From: Tilletiaria anomala UBC 951 | Lineage: Eukaryota; Basidiomycota; Exobasidiomycetes; Georgefischeriales; Tilletiariaceae | Length of the DNA: 64,000 nt | Assembly (NCBI RefSeq): GCF_000711695.1 | Contig: NW_013546975.1 | Coordinates: 61,801-125,800 of the forward strand | Direction of reading: 5' to 3' | Translations under genes and position numbers: made by a program | The notes under the pieces: generated by a model | Databases searched by the model: none | Seen by the model: the letters and a program-made list of their open reading frames with translations, nothing else | What the model was told of the DNA's origin: nothing | Shown: positions 47,801 through 58,746 of the stretch, piece after piece | Layout of the letters: each line of letters begins with the position of its first letter | How positions within the stretch are numbered: the first letter of the stretch is position 1

Positions 47801-50542
47801 CGAACTTGCTGCGCTCGTCTCTCATGGAAGCGACCGGAAGGTACAGCCGAAACGAGGTTTTGGAAAGCTACAGACGGACCGCCAAAATTGACGAAACAGC
47901 CGAGAGGCCGTGGTACCAATTGGGACATTACGCGGACATATCTCGCGACACTGCGGACGGCAGCGCGCATGTGGTTGATGCAAAAGTAGTCAATTACCTG
48001 CTTAGAGCCCTCAAGTATGGTATTAAGTACTTCTTCCGGACCTTGCCTCGTATCCTCACAATCTGGCTTGATGCCGGAGAGAATGAGGTTGTGGTGGAAG
48101 CGAATCGCGCCGCACAAAAGTGAGTGAAGCCCATTTTACTACATCTCATACTGCTAACATCACCTTGCTTGACATTGTGCAGTGCACCTGGTACAGGGGA
48201 AGATGCTGCCGTCACAGCTTTCCGTGACATCAACAGCCATATTCGGAAAGCACACGCGTGGATACCCGGTTACCAGGTGCGTTTGTTTCTGCCCTGTCGC
48301 CGCCTACGAGTCGGTCTTTCATTGCAATGTTGTCCTTTCTAGTGGCTCGCTGTTTTCGCCCAGCTCGTCTGCCGAGTTACCCATCGCAACGACTCAGTCT
48401 GGAAATTATTACAAGATGTGATCGGAAAGGTGATTGACGAGTACCCCCAGCAAGCAATGTGGGCAGTGGTCGGTGGCTGTCAATCGAAAGATCTGGAACG
48501 TCGCAAACGTTTCAAAGAGATCATCCACAAAGTCAAAGTGAGGCCGTGTGTGACGCATCCCAAGTATGACCGATCACTAACGAGACCCCGTTTACTACAT
48601 AGGCAAAGGCCAGCAAGAGGGCTGAGGAGCAGCAAAGGTCCGCTGTAAGCCGGAGCAAGGTCCGGTCAACAGAGAGCGGCTTCTCTGTCGTCAAAGCGAT
48701 CGATCAAGCGCTACTCATGGCGCTACAGCTTCAGCTTCTGTGTGATCATCCTGTGCAACAGAAAGTGTCGGTCCTGAGCATGGCACAAGAGTTCCCCAAA
48801 ATTATTTCACTTGAGAGCGATCATCTCTTGCTGCCGTTGCAATCTTCTCTCGTTGTCGGACTACCAGCGAACAACATCAGCGACAGAGACCACCAGCCAT
48901 TCCCTGACAACTTGCCCTGCATTCAGAGTAAGTGCTCGAAGCCGTGCGCCATGCCGACGGTGAACGTGTGGGCTAATCATTACTTTAAGGGTTTGATGAC
49001 GTGGTCGAGATCATGAATTCATTGCAAAAGCCACGAAAGTTGACTGTGCTAGGGACGGATGGCGCATCTTATAATTTCCTTTGCAAGCCAAAGGACGACC
49101 TCCGCAAAGATGCCCGCTTGATGGATTTTGATGCCATGATCAACAAGCTTTTGCAAAGCAATTCTGACTCGCGTAGGAGGAAACTCTGTGAGTGGACGTG
49201 GTGAAGATATGTCGAAATTGACTTTGTGATTGACGCTGACGATTCCTGACCGCTGCAGATATTCGCACGTACGCGGTCGTGACGCTCAATGAAGAATGCG
49301 GCCTCATCGAATGGGTACCGAATACAGTCGGCTTGCGGCACATTTTGCACAAGCTGTACGCAACTCGCAACATTCACCTCTATGTAAGTGTAAGAGAGTA
49401 GTAATCTGCGGGGTTTCGCTGACATTGACAAACGGCAGGGCCCCGACGTCAAAAACGCATTCGAGGAGCAGAAGGCCAATCACAAAACGGCAGCTATGGT
49501 CTTCGAGAACAAAGCTCTTGCAAAGTGAATGTCTTTGACGTTCGGTCCATGATTGGCGAAGGCTAATGATATCTACTCCCTCCTAGATACCCGCCTGTCT
49601 TCCATGAGTGGTTCCTTGCCACATTCCCTGAGCCTTCTGCTTGGCTGGGTGCGCGGCTGCGCTATGCACGGACACTTGCGGTGATGTCCATGGTCGGCCA
49701 CGTTCTCGGGTGAGGCACAAAGACGCTTCACTTCAAAGGGTGCAACTCCTTCTGATTGCGCTTCGCATTCGCAGATTGGGAGACCGCCACGGCGAAAATA
49801 TCCTCTTTGATTCCGTGTCGGGCGATACTGTTCATGTGGACTTGAATTGTTTGTTCGAAAAGGTGAGGACCTCCACGTACACGCTTCTCTGCCCTCCATC
49901 ACTGACAGCATGGGGTTGCAGGGCTTGACGTTCGAGATTCCGGAAAGGGTTCCCTTCCGCCTGACGCAAAACCTGGTAGACGCACTCGGAGTTACTGGGC
50001 CAGATGGTGGGTCAGCTTGGACATTTGATGTTTTGCACCCTCTGAACAACCTTGGCGTTTCTCTCGCGCGCAGGTGTGTTCCGAAAGGCGGCTGAGATCT
50101 CGATGACGATCCTCAGAGACAACAAAGACTCATTGATGAGTGTCCTCGAAGCTATGATCCACGATCCCCTCGTCGAGTGGACTCCAGATCTTCGCTACAA
50201 AAACAAAGTGAGCCAAGTGGCTTCCGTGGCATGAAAATATTGCTGACGTGAGCTTCAATTACAGAATCGACATGGAGGGATCGATCCGCGAACGCTAGAG
50301 GCTCGCCATGCACTTCACACAGTTCGCCGCAAATTGGAAGGTTACAAGAAGCTGTCGCACAGCACGTCAGGCGAAGTGTCCCTCTCCACGCCGAACCTTG
50401 TGGATGCGCTTATCAGAGACGCGACGTCCTCTCACAACCTTGCCTTGATGTGTGAGTCTTTCGAATCACGCCCGGAATGGACCCAAGACTCACGACGGTG
50501 TGCTTCCTTGCAATAGACATCGGATGGGCGAGCTACCTGTAG
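41814..50542 (+). CDS. MEC1: ATR/Mec1/Rad3 checkpoint kinase (PIKK)
   Basis: Nineteen exons: 41814-42147, 42213-43372, 43450-44847, 44912-45139, 45208-46455, 46518-47007, 47072-48119, 48183-48276, 48343-48537, 48603-48927, 48990-49187, 49259-49383, 49439-49524, 49587-49709, 49775-49862, 49922-50006, 50074-50207, 50265-50451, 50517-50542; 2523 residues, between yeast Mec1 and human ATR in size. It senses RPA-coated single-stranded DNA with its Ddc2/ATRIP partner and phosphorylates checkpoint targets. Helical repeats fill the N-terminus, a UME-like region lies near 985-1080, and FAT spans about 1460-2060. The kinase core (about 2180-2450) has [36 protein letters not shown] (catalytic loop DRHGEN) and [14 protein letters not shown] ends MYIGWASYL. 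The family's usual DFN is DLN here. An extra upstream exon cannot be excluded. Confidence 0.95.
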
Positions 50543-50594
50543 TCAGCTTACATAGTCTTAAGTCCTTTATGCCGGATATATACAGGACTCCATG

Positions 50595-53500
50595 TCAATT
50601 AGCTTCTGCAGGGGTTGACTTTGCTTGTGGCTCCTGCACACAAGCAAAGTCTGTGCCGAGCGTCTGCGCTGTTTTGCTCATTATGATCCCGGCTGCCAAG
50701 ATGCCTAGGATGAGCATAATGTGAACGCCAACAAGGCTTACGCCAGCGAGCATGAATCGCGGGGCCCAGATCTTGAAGAGCATCAGATGACGTCGAAAGC
50801 CGGCGGCAAATACACAGCTAGCGAGCGTCATGCAGGATTGCCAGACAAGGAGGAGCAGCCCTGCGCGTAGCAAGTAATTCATCGTCGGCATCGGGGCAGC
50901 ACTGGCGCCTCGAGGTCGCGGAGCCTGCTGCCACATGACGACTAGCGGTATGGACAGGCCTGGTAGGATGGTGAGCGGTCCAAACGAGTTGAGAGCGACG
51001 AGCATGCCCGAGAATGGCTGTGTAACTTGTCGGTATCCGACGAACGCGGTTCGCCACTGTATCGATGGCAGGACTGCTTGATGGCCTGTGCTGAAGAAGG
51101 TCAAGTGTCCCAGAAGCGCCAGGCTGAGGATTTGCAAAGGACCAGCAGGAGAAGGCGGGGCATCTTGTCGTGCTGCCGCTCCTGCTACGGCATCACTTGG
51201 GGTGAGAGATTGAGGTGTATGCGATAGTATCGCTTCGCTGGCTCCTATGTCAACAAGACAGAGCAGCGCGAGTAGCGACAGGCTCGCTGCAACTTGACCC
51301 ATAGGCTGCGCGACCAGGTATTGTAATCCGAAGATGAAAAAGAAGAGGATCAGGTAGGACGAGCCCATCACGTTCCGTAGACCGACGATTGTGGCTCGCT
51401 GCTTTGGGCCAGAGTTGACATGTTGTTGTACCGGTGGAGCAGGCGATGGGCCCTGCGTCTGCGCGCCGTTTGCGTCTTCCACTTTCAGCTCCAGAGGAAG
51501 GGGACTAGACGGCCAGATAATGATAATGCAGGAAAGAAGGAAGCACAGAGTGGACCTCGCAAGCGCCAGCTTGCCCCATGTTGCAAGCCCGATGACGCGT
51601 TTATCGTTGCTGTGGACCCACTCCTGCGTCAAAAGTGTGTCAAGCATCCAGTATCCGCTACCCATCATCAAGCTCGGTCGGATGATCCAGGAGAAGAACA
51701 GCTTCATGAGCTTGGTGTTTGACTGGACGACGGTGAGTAGCAGTTGCGCGGCGTGTGGCAGCAAATAAGCGCTGGCGTACGCTAGCACGCTACTGAGTAA
51801 ACTATTGACCGTTGTGCTGCCCTCGGCGGCGTTGCCACCGAGACCGGCGGGTGATGGACTGTCACCCGCTGAGGTGGAAGTCAGCCTCTGCGCGTAGAAA
51901 GTAGTCTCGCAATTCGGCGCCTGCTCTTCGCGACAAACGCGGATGCTGATCATCGCTCGGGTGGCGATCATCGCGATCGCAACCAGGACACCCATCTTGG
52001 CGCGTGCAACTGTCGTTGGTGCTCGCATAGCTCGTACACCACGCAGCAACAGGACAGTTTGCAAGAGCCACCCAGTCGCTCGGTCTTCCCAGACGAGGAA
52101 GCTGTTTGATCCTATGGATGCGGCGTGAAGCATAATCAGAAGGATGGTGATCGCGGTCGAAAAGCTCGGCACGCAGGAGGACTTGATCGCGGTGGCACTG
52201 CTGGATAGTATGGACGCGGCGGTTGCCGTCAGCGCGATGGACGCGAGGACGAGGGGTGCACCGTAAATATTGAGGTCTACCTGGACCGCGCCTTGGCGTT
52301 GGGCCGCCCAAAGACCAGCAGCGAGCGCTATGCCAATAGGCGTGCCAGCTCTGAGACCAACAATGGCTGCTCGCCTAACGCGCATCCCTACCCTTTCAAG
52401 CGCTGTTGCAGGTGATTGCGCAGTGGTGACAGCGGGGTGAGCTACATAGCCAGACGCATCCTCCCAAACAACGACAGCAAGAGCGCTTTGCAAGCGCAGG
52501 GCGGCAACGATCGAAGTAGCGAGGAGGAGCAAGCCAGCACCCATGAAAGCAAAGTCGAAGCGTGCCCAGACTTGTTTTGCCCGCGCAAGAGCGAGGCGGT
52601 TGAACGCATAGTATGCATCGATAGCCGCGTCTTCGTGAGCTTCCCTTGTAAGGCCGTCGTCGGCGCCAGCGCTCCTTTGCTTATCGGTCGCGACCGCTTT
52701 GGACCATGCTTCGTGTAGCTCCTCGCGAAACCGCTTAAAATCTGGGCTCTTCGACTCGTACTGCACAAGATAGCGCTTAATCTGATGCGCATTGGCGCGC
52801 AGAGCTCGGAGAAACAGGTCTCCAGGGAATAGCTCGGGAATGACCGTCCCGAGCGAGTTAAACGGAATTGGGAGTCCGTGCAGCAGTGCGAACGAGGGGA
52901 CAAAGTCAATCTGCGGGATGGAACGGTGTAGCGGCGGCGAAGGCCGGACTGAGGAGGTTGTTGCGTTGCTTGGCGGTGCCAACGGTCGGAAGGGCCGGTA
53001 CAGGGGCTCGGAATCTAGCTCTTGCGCATACTCGCTATGACGGGTTACAAGATTGGCCCGTCTCCTTTGTAGGAAGCGTGTCGTCGCATCACCTTCATCC
53101 GCTGCTTGCCAAGCTTTCTTGGAATAGATCAGCAGGGCCGCACCCGTTTCGAGCTCGCCATCACCACCGTGGTCACCATGCGCATCCATACCATGGTCGC
53201 CCATGAGGATGAAGAGAGCATCGTCGGGAAGATGCTCCAGGATGAATGCGAGCTGGTCGTTTAGTTCGGTCAACTTGCGTGTCAACTCCGGATGTGAGGG
53301 GCCATACCGGTGTCCAGCGTGGTCGAGACCGAGGTTGTGAGCAACGAGGAGGCGCCAGTCTTTCATCGTCGCGTTGGGTGCTTGGAGGAAGTGCTGCAGA
53401 TGTGCCTTTACGCCTGCATCGACTGTATCGAGATCCTCGACATTGAACGAGTCGTATGGCCATGTCCATCCAGAGTCGAAAGCGCTTGGAAAGACACTCA

Positions 53501-54338
53501 TCCACGTGTCGTCGCCCATAAATCCCATGCCCACATGCGTCACCGTAGCATTCGGAGAGCTGGCGGTGACGGTGGAGGTGAGAAGCTTACGCCGGTGTTG
53601 CGCAAGTAGGTTGTCCTCTGCAATCTCTGTGGCACCGAAATTAGCACCGGCGTCGATGAAGGTCGGCAAAACGCCGGTCATGAGTGCCTTGAGGCGCTGC
53701 AGCGTCGTAGTCGGCGGATCGGCGACAAAGTGCGCGACGAGCGCATTGCGCGGCTCGTTGTGTAAAAGTGTGTCGACTGTTGTGACGACAGCGTGCACCT
53801 GCGGGTCGTATGGCCAGCTTGCACTACCTTCCTCCGCCGTGCCAGGCCCAGGAGCGATGAAGTCATACCTGAGCGCATCGACGACAAAGATGAGAGAGCG
53901 GCCATAGCGCGGTGGGAGCGTGCACTCGATGCTCTCGTCGGCGCCAGTTTCGAAGGAGGGAGTGGGAGGGCAGGTGCTGACACCGTCCAATTCTATGCGG
54001 GTGAGGAGGAACCCTTTTGTGAAGAAATACAAGCCAAGAGCTTGTATGGCAAAGAGGAAGGCGAGCGTGCTGATGACCTGGAACAAGGGAGGGAGAATGG
54101 GAGCCGGCGGTCGTACACCCGCCATACCGTGCCGTGCGGCGTAAGACGAATGGGATGAATGGGAAGAGTGAGAGGAAGCCTCGTCGTCATGGGGATGATC
54201 CCCTCGACCGTGCGTTGCTTGCCTTTTCAGCTGCTCGATTCCAGCGTTGAATGCTCGAGCCTCGCACTCCTCTTGTTCGGCGATGGCTGCTGCCTGCGGG
54301 TTGATCAGCAGTCGTTTGGAGTCGGCGGAAGATAACAT
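50595..54338 (-). CDS. GPI13: GPI ethanolamine phosphate transferase 3 (PIG-O/Gpi13)
   Basis: One uninterrupted frame of 1247 residues from ATG 54338. In the ER it adds ethanolamine phosphate to the third mannose of the GPI precursor, the bridge later linked to proteins. After a polar His/Ser-rich start comes a signal-anchor (VISTLAFLFAIQALGLYFFT, about residue 95). The alkaline-phosphatase-type lumenal domain follows: VVDALRYDF (metal Asp), PTTTLQRLKALMTG (nucleophile Thr region), LGLDHAGHRYGP, and MGDHGMDAHGDHGG. From about residue 575 the protein is a series of about 12-14 hydrophobic spans. HAGHRYGP and the order of motifs fit PIG-O better than PIG-N or PIG-G. It is convergent with ATR, with only 52 bp between stop codons. 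The single large exon contrasts with the intron-rich neighbours. Confidence 0.93.
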   Translation of the reverse strand: MLSSADSKRLLINPQAAAIAEQEECEARAFNAGIEQLKRQATHGRGDHPHDDEASSHSSHSSHSSYAARHGMAGVRPPAPILPPLFQVISTLAFLFAIQALGLYFFTKGFLLTRIELDGVSTCPPTPSFETGADESIECTLPPRYGRSLIFVVDALRYDFIAPGPGTAEEGSASWPYDPQVHAVVTTVDTLLHNEPRNALVAHFVADPPTTTLQRLKALMTGVLPTFIDAGANFGATEIAEDNLLAQHRRKLLTSTVTASSPNATVTHVGMGFMGDDTWMSVFPSAFDSGWTWPYDSFNVEDLDTVDAGVKAHLQHFLQAPNATMKDWRLLVAHNLGLDHAGHRYGPSHPELTRKLTELNDQLAFILEHLPDDALFILMGDHGMDAHGDHGGDGELETGAALLIYSKKAWQAADEGDATTRFLQRRRANLVTRHSEYAQELDSEPLYRPFRPLAPPSNATTSSVRPSPPLHRSIPQIDFVPSFALLHGLPIPFNSLGTVIPELFPGDLFLRALRANAHQIKRYLVQYESKSPDFKRFREELHEAWSKAVATDKQRSAGADDGLTREAHEDAAIDAYYAFNRLALARAKQVWARFDFAFMGAGLLLLATSIVAALRLQSALAVVVWEDASGYVAHPAVTTAQSPATALERVGMRVRRAAIVGLRAGTPIGIALAAGLWAAQRQGAVQVDLNIYGAPLVLASIALTATAASILSSSATAIKSSCVPSFSTAITILLIMLHAASIGSNSFLVWEDRATGWLLQTVLLLRGVRAMRAPTTVARAKMGVLVAIAMIATRAMISIRVCREEQAPNCETTFYAQRLTSTSAGDSPSPAGLGGNAAEGSTTVNSLLSSVLAYASAYLLPHAAQLLLTVVQSNTKLMKLFFSWIIRPSLMMGSGYWMLDTLLTQEWVHSNDKRVIGLATWGKLALARSTLCFLLSCIIIIWPSSPLPLELKVEDANGAQTQGPSPAPPVQQHVNSGPKQRATIVGLRNVMGSSYLILFFFIFGLQYLVAQPMGQVAASLSLLALLCLVDIGASEAILSHTPQSLTPSDAVAGAAARQDAPPSPAGPLQILSLALLGHLTFFSTGHQAVLPSIQWRTAFVGYRQVTQPFSGMLVALNSFGPLTILPGLSIPLVVMWQQAPRPRGASAAPMPTMNYLLRAGLLLLVWQSCMTLASCVFAAGFRRHLMLFKIWAPRFMLAGVSLVGVHIMLILGILAAGIIMSKTAQTLGTDFACVQEPQAKSTPAEAN

Positions 54339-55058
54339 CTTTACGCACGAGCCTCTCCACTACTGTAAGGGTAGAATTGAGGTCAACGAAAGGCTTATGG
54401 ATCATTCAGCAGCGCTTCCTTCCATAGCGGCGTGAAACGACATATAAGACTGATCGACAACGAGGGGCTCACCGTCGGAAGACCCTTCGGCCGCGTTGAA
54501 AATCGGTACTCAGCGTTGGCGGCGAATCTGTTGGGGAGGCGGTACTACCCTAGTCCTCCGATACGAGGGTCGTCCACGGCTCTCCTCTTTCACGCCCTGG
54601 GTGCGCAAACCAAGGAGCTGTGATTGGGCAATTGGATCATTGGATCAATGGCCCATCTATCCATCCATCCAAGTGGGCATGCTTGAGTGGCTCATATGGG
54701 TGGACATGAGGGTAGGATCAATATTCCCAATATGTTACTCGGCCGGAGCGAAAGCATTGATTGATTCCCGGGCCAAAACCCATTTGATAGTGTGCAATTG
54801 AAAGTAGGGTTCTTCCACTCGGTGCAAAAGCTTACGGTTGACAAGCATTACATTTCGACGCATGTCGGCTTAGGTTGGTTGCGGAAGCGTCCACACATCG
54901 ATTGTAATTCGTACTACAGATGCCTTTCTTAGGCGCATGGATGCGTGTACATAAGAAGACAAGAGGCCAGAGCTCAAGGAAACTCACCCGACTCTGGCTT
55001 GCTCTCCTGCAAGCCGAGAACCAGCGGCTGGGACGAAATTGTGGGAGGGGAGCGAGCG
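54339..55058. other. divergent promoter region GPI13 / PCI-domain gene
   Basis: 720 bp between divergent starts; no gene or RNA recognised. ATGs at 54919 and 54939 upstream of the PCI gene are not needed for the conserved N-terminus. Confidence 0.5.
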
Positions 55059-56789
55059 ATGGAGCCAAGTGTGTACGCAGATGCCGTGCTGGCAGCCGAT
55101 CAGGCACAGGACGGTCACAGTCTCGCGCTCCTCTTCAGCAACCACTCGTTCATCGCCGACGAGCTGACGCACAAGGTCAGGAATATTCCGCCTATACGCA
55201 TCTTCCCGGCGTTGCGCAAGTGCAAAGGGTACCTCAAGGATCATTGGGAGGCCTCGTGCAATGCGCACCTCACCTGCCTGCAGCATCTCTACCACGCAGC
55301 CACCGAAGGGGGGCTGACGCCCGACTCGTTCACGTCCAAATGGAACAAGCAGCAACGGCAGCAGCAGTATCAGGGCCTCGACGTGTCTGCTTGCGCCCAT
55401 CACCTTCACCTCGCATTCGAACAGCAGATTCAGCTCGTCTCGACCCTCCTGCGCTGGTTTCAAGGCTTGTCGCCTGGAAGATGGGCCCTGCCCCTCCTGC
55501 TTAGTCTCCTGCGTGACCTGCTCAGTTTGGCCTCGCGCCTAGACAACGCAGAAGGTGCTGCCTTCCTTCTATCTCACTCTGCGTCCACCGCGGCTGCAGC
55601 TGCATTCGATGTGCCGGCTGCAGCTGGCGGTAAATCTGCGCTAGGCAACAAGCACTTGGAGGAAGCTGCGCGGCAGCTCAACAAGGCGTTCACAGCCTGT
55701 GCCGCCGATCGACTGTCCGAACCGGAAGATAGCAGAAAGTGGGGCACATATGCCATCGTCAATCTGGTCTTTCGCACGTACTTCAAGGTGCGAAATGCTT
55801 TGATTGTTCACCGCCCGGTCCTTGTCCGTACTGAAATCACCTGCTTTCCTTCGGAACAGCTAAAATCGACGCCCCTGTGCAAGAACATATTGCGAGCACT
55901 CAGTGCAGCGCAATGTCCACCGCTTGAAACGTACAGCTTGGCGGATCAAGTATCGTTCCGCTTCTACACGGGTGTTCTTGCCTTCCTCGATGAAGATTAC
56001 ACCAAAGTCTGTAATTGTTACTTTCCCAAAGTCTCACGGTCGTGTCAAGTCGCTGACATCCAAATACCTTTATCGCATCCTTGCGTGAACAGTCAGAAGA
56101 ATACTTGAGTTTTGCGTTTGAGCATTGCCATCGCGCACAGCTCGACAATCAGGAGTGTGTTTGGGTCCACGGTCGAGCTTGCTTGCTCGGTACGCTGACC
56201 GTGACAATTACTTTCTCGTCGTGGTAGGCTCATCCTGCAATACCTCATACCGATCCGTCTCTTACGCGGCTCCCTACCGGCGCCACTCATCTTCACCCAA
56301 TTTCCACGCCTCTGTGCCTTGTATGCGCGCTTCACGACCGCCTTCCGCCGCGGCGACGTGCGCTTGTACGACCGAGCGCTGGCTGATCCTAATATCGAGT
56401 GTGCGCTGATCATCAAAGGCGTCTACATTGCCATGGAACGTGCCAGGGAAGGCTGCTTGCGCACGCTCTTCAGGCAGGTCTGGCTCGCAAAGGATCGAAA
56501 TACCAGGCTTCCACTGGAGGTATTGCATCGCGCCTTGACCTGGGTCGGGCTCGAGCTCGCCATCGAAGAGACAGAGTGGTACGTAGCCACTCTTATTCAT
56601 AAGGTGTGTGTCTTTTCGAAAAGCCTTTCCTTTTTCTCGCCGGAATACTGATGTATTTTCGCGGACGTTCGATCGTGCCATCTGCAGGGTTACATGAAAG
56701 GATATATCTCACACGAGCGTCAGATGGTCGTGCTCTCAGCAAAAGAGGCTTTCCCACCTTTACATTCTGTAATAGCGCGGAATGATTGA
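55059..56789 (+). CDS. CSN12: PCI-domain protein of the PCID2/Csn12/Thp1 family
   Basis: Four exons: 55059-56006, 56093-56154, 56228-56603, 56688-56789; 495 residues. Family blocks are present in order: NHSFIADELTHKVRN, NAHLTCLQHLYHA, RWALPLLLSLLRDL, SRKWGTYAIVNLVFRTYFKV, YSLADQVSFRFYTGVLAFLD, EEYLSFAFEHCHRAQLD, LILQYLIPIRLLRG, FRRGDVRLYDRALAD, and at the end GYMKGYISHERQMVVLS. The PCI winged-helix lies in the last 150 residues. PCID2/Thp1 proteins work in TREX-2 mRNA export; Csn12 in fungi binds the COP9 signalosome and Thp3. The sequence cannot decide between these, so the symbol is tentative. Intron 1 needs an unusual GTCTGT donor, but the joined protein is exactly collinear with the family. 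It is convergent with YAF9, 54 bp between stops. Confidence 0.88.
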
Positions 56790-56843
56790 TAATGATACAT
56801 GGGCAAGGGTGCGCCAGCTGGGGTGTAGAAGCTTAAATGACAG

Positions 56844-58198
56844 TCATACGGCGGCAGCCACCTTGGTCTTGAGGTTCCTCAGCTCCCGCTCCCGCTGAAT
56901 GAGCGTCAACCGCCCTCGCTCGATCTCATTGACGATTGCTATTCGCGCGTCGTCGAGGCGCTTGGTCTCGCTAGCAATTGCCTCCTGCGAAAGTGCATCA
57001 AATAGCTGCCCAGCTGGATTATGCAGAGGATGCGGAGGAACGTTTAGTCCCGGGCTCGTCTGATTTGCCCCCTCGGCTGCGCTTGTCCCTGTCATGTCGA
57101 AAGCCTTCTTCGCCGAATATGCATTGTATGCCGACGGGTCGGTAAAGGCTTGTGCCGATGAGGCGGGTAACCTGAAAAACAGGGACGCGCAAGGTCCACG
57201 ACATCAGTCCTGGCAAATCCAATCTTGTTCGGCACAGACAAAGGATGAACGCTCACGGAGAAGGGGGATGCGCAACAAGTATCTCGTAGAATGCTTCTGT
57301 AGGCTCTGGGAAAACAATTTCCTCGTACTGCCAAGAATGTACCACGGGCGGTTGCTCGATGAGGGTAGGCATTGGCTGAAGAGGCGCGGTTACAGCTGCT
57401 GGTGCAGCTGCGGATAGAGCAGGAGCTACCGTTTCGCTCGGAGTTGATGGTACAGGAATGGATGCCTCCGGATCAACAGCGGCTGAGGAAGTTGATACTA
57501 CAGAAGACATCGCATCGGGAGGGACCGCGCTTTCTGCAGACAGAGCTTCTGCGGGCGCTGAGGCTGCGGTCGACGCCGCATGAGCCCCTGCAGCAGCAGG
57601 ATCAGCAGGATGTTGATTGGCAGCTGGTGGTGCAAGCTCCGCTGGAGGATTCAAAAGCGAGGCAGGCGGCAGCCATGGGTGCAACTTGAGATGATGAAAG
57701 AATGTCACGGGCTTCTCATTCGCTTCCGGAATGAAGAATACCTTAATTTGGATCTCGAACTCTCCCCAGCCTGTCTCGGTGACTTGAAAAGGTGGCTTGT
57801 CGATGTCTGTTCGGAAGTGAGCAGAATATGTAAGCTTCTCTTCTCATACCAAAGGAATATTGCCTTTACTCACTGCGCGTCGCTTGCGCATATGTTTCGT
57901 GAAGCTTGAACTGAACGCGTTTTATGAAGTAGGAAATGTCATCCTTGCCTCCCACCATCTTGTGATAGTCAGCTTCCGTTTCTCTTCCCCTGGTACTTAT
58001 CCCTCCAGCCTCTTCCGAGTTATTCACTGAAGCTAAGGGCTGCACGGGTGGCAATGGGTATGATGCCGCTGATCGTACTGCCACTGTCCATCTGTGCGTG
58101 TGATCTGGGGGAGACACGATTCGGTCGGCCGGAGAAAGCAGTGTAGCTGTTGTCCCCACAAGGAGCGGCCGACTTATTGATAGGCCCTTAGAATTCAT
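56844..58198 (-). CDS. YAF9: YEATS-domain protein Yaf9 (NuA4/SWR1 subunit)
   Basis: Three exons: 58198-57874, 57806-57257, 57171-56844 (GTGAGT/GTGAGC donors, CAG acceptors); 400 residues. The YEATS fold fills residues about 5-170: [84 protein letters not shown], and then the [19 protein letters not shown] strand-helix. The fold reads acyl-lysine on histone H3. The C-terminal coiled coil ([20 protein letters not shown]) is where Yaf9 joins Swc4/Arp4 in NuA4 and SWR1. Compared with yeast (226 residues) there are a Gly/Ser insertion of about 40 residues inside the YEATS domain after RSA and an Ala/Pro-rich linker of about 75 residues after the HPW motif. AF9-type or Sas5 relatives are less likely because of the C-terminal coiled coil. 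Confidence 0.92.
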
Positions 58199-58746
58199 AT
58201 GATTTGGTCATTAGCAACCGTTATTACACCATCAGCATCAGCGCTACAGATGTGCAGCGCAATCCTTGAATACCCACACGAATCCTCTTCGTCCCGCTAC
58301 TGCCCATTTTGTTTAACTCGCGTTTGCAACTACTTCAGGTTGATGTATGGCCTTTTAGTCTGTCCGGACCGTCGAGACGTTTCTTTCAGTGAGCAATTTG
58401 TATCGGTTCTCGTCCTCACTTTCTCACCCCAGCAGCGATCAAGATGTCGAGTTGTATTGATGGACGAGACGTGATCCTGGTGTGTGAGAGTGAAGAGTCG
58501 TGTGGGTCGACATTCAAGATTACGTAACAATATGAAGAACATGAGACTCTCTATCTTCTTCATCCTAGCAATAATCCAGCATCTTTCATTCATTCTCTTC
58601 GCACACATTGCATCCTGCACCCACGTCTCAACTTCTTGACCTTGACTGTCCTTCACCTTGGTAAGAACCCATCTAGCGGCCTGCTGAGATCTCTCCCGAT
58701 CTCCAGGTTCATCTATCGGATTTGTTTTTCCTGTTTCCAGCTCAAG
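58199..58746. other. divergent promoter region YAF9 / mS23
   Basis: 548 bp between divergent start codons; no other feature was found. A 5' UTR intron for the mS23 gene ending in TTTCCAG near 58740 is possible. Confidence 0.45.
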
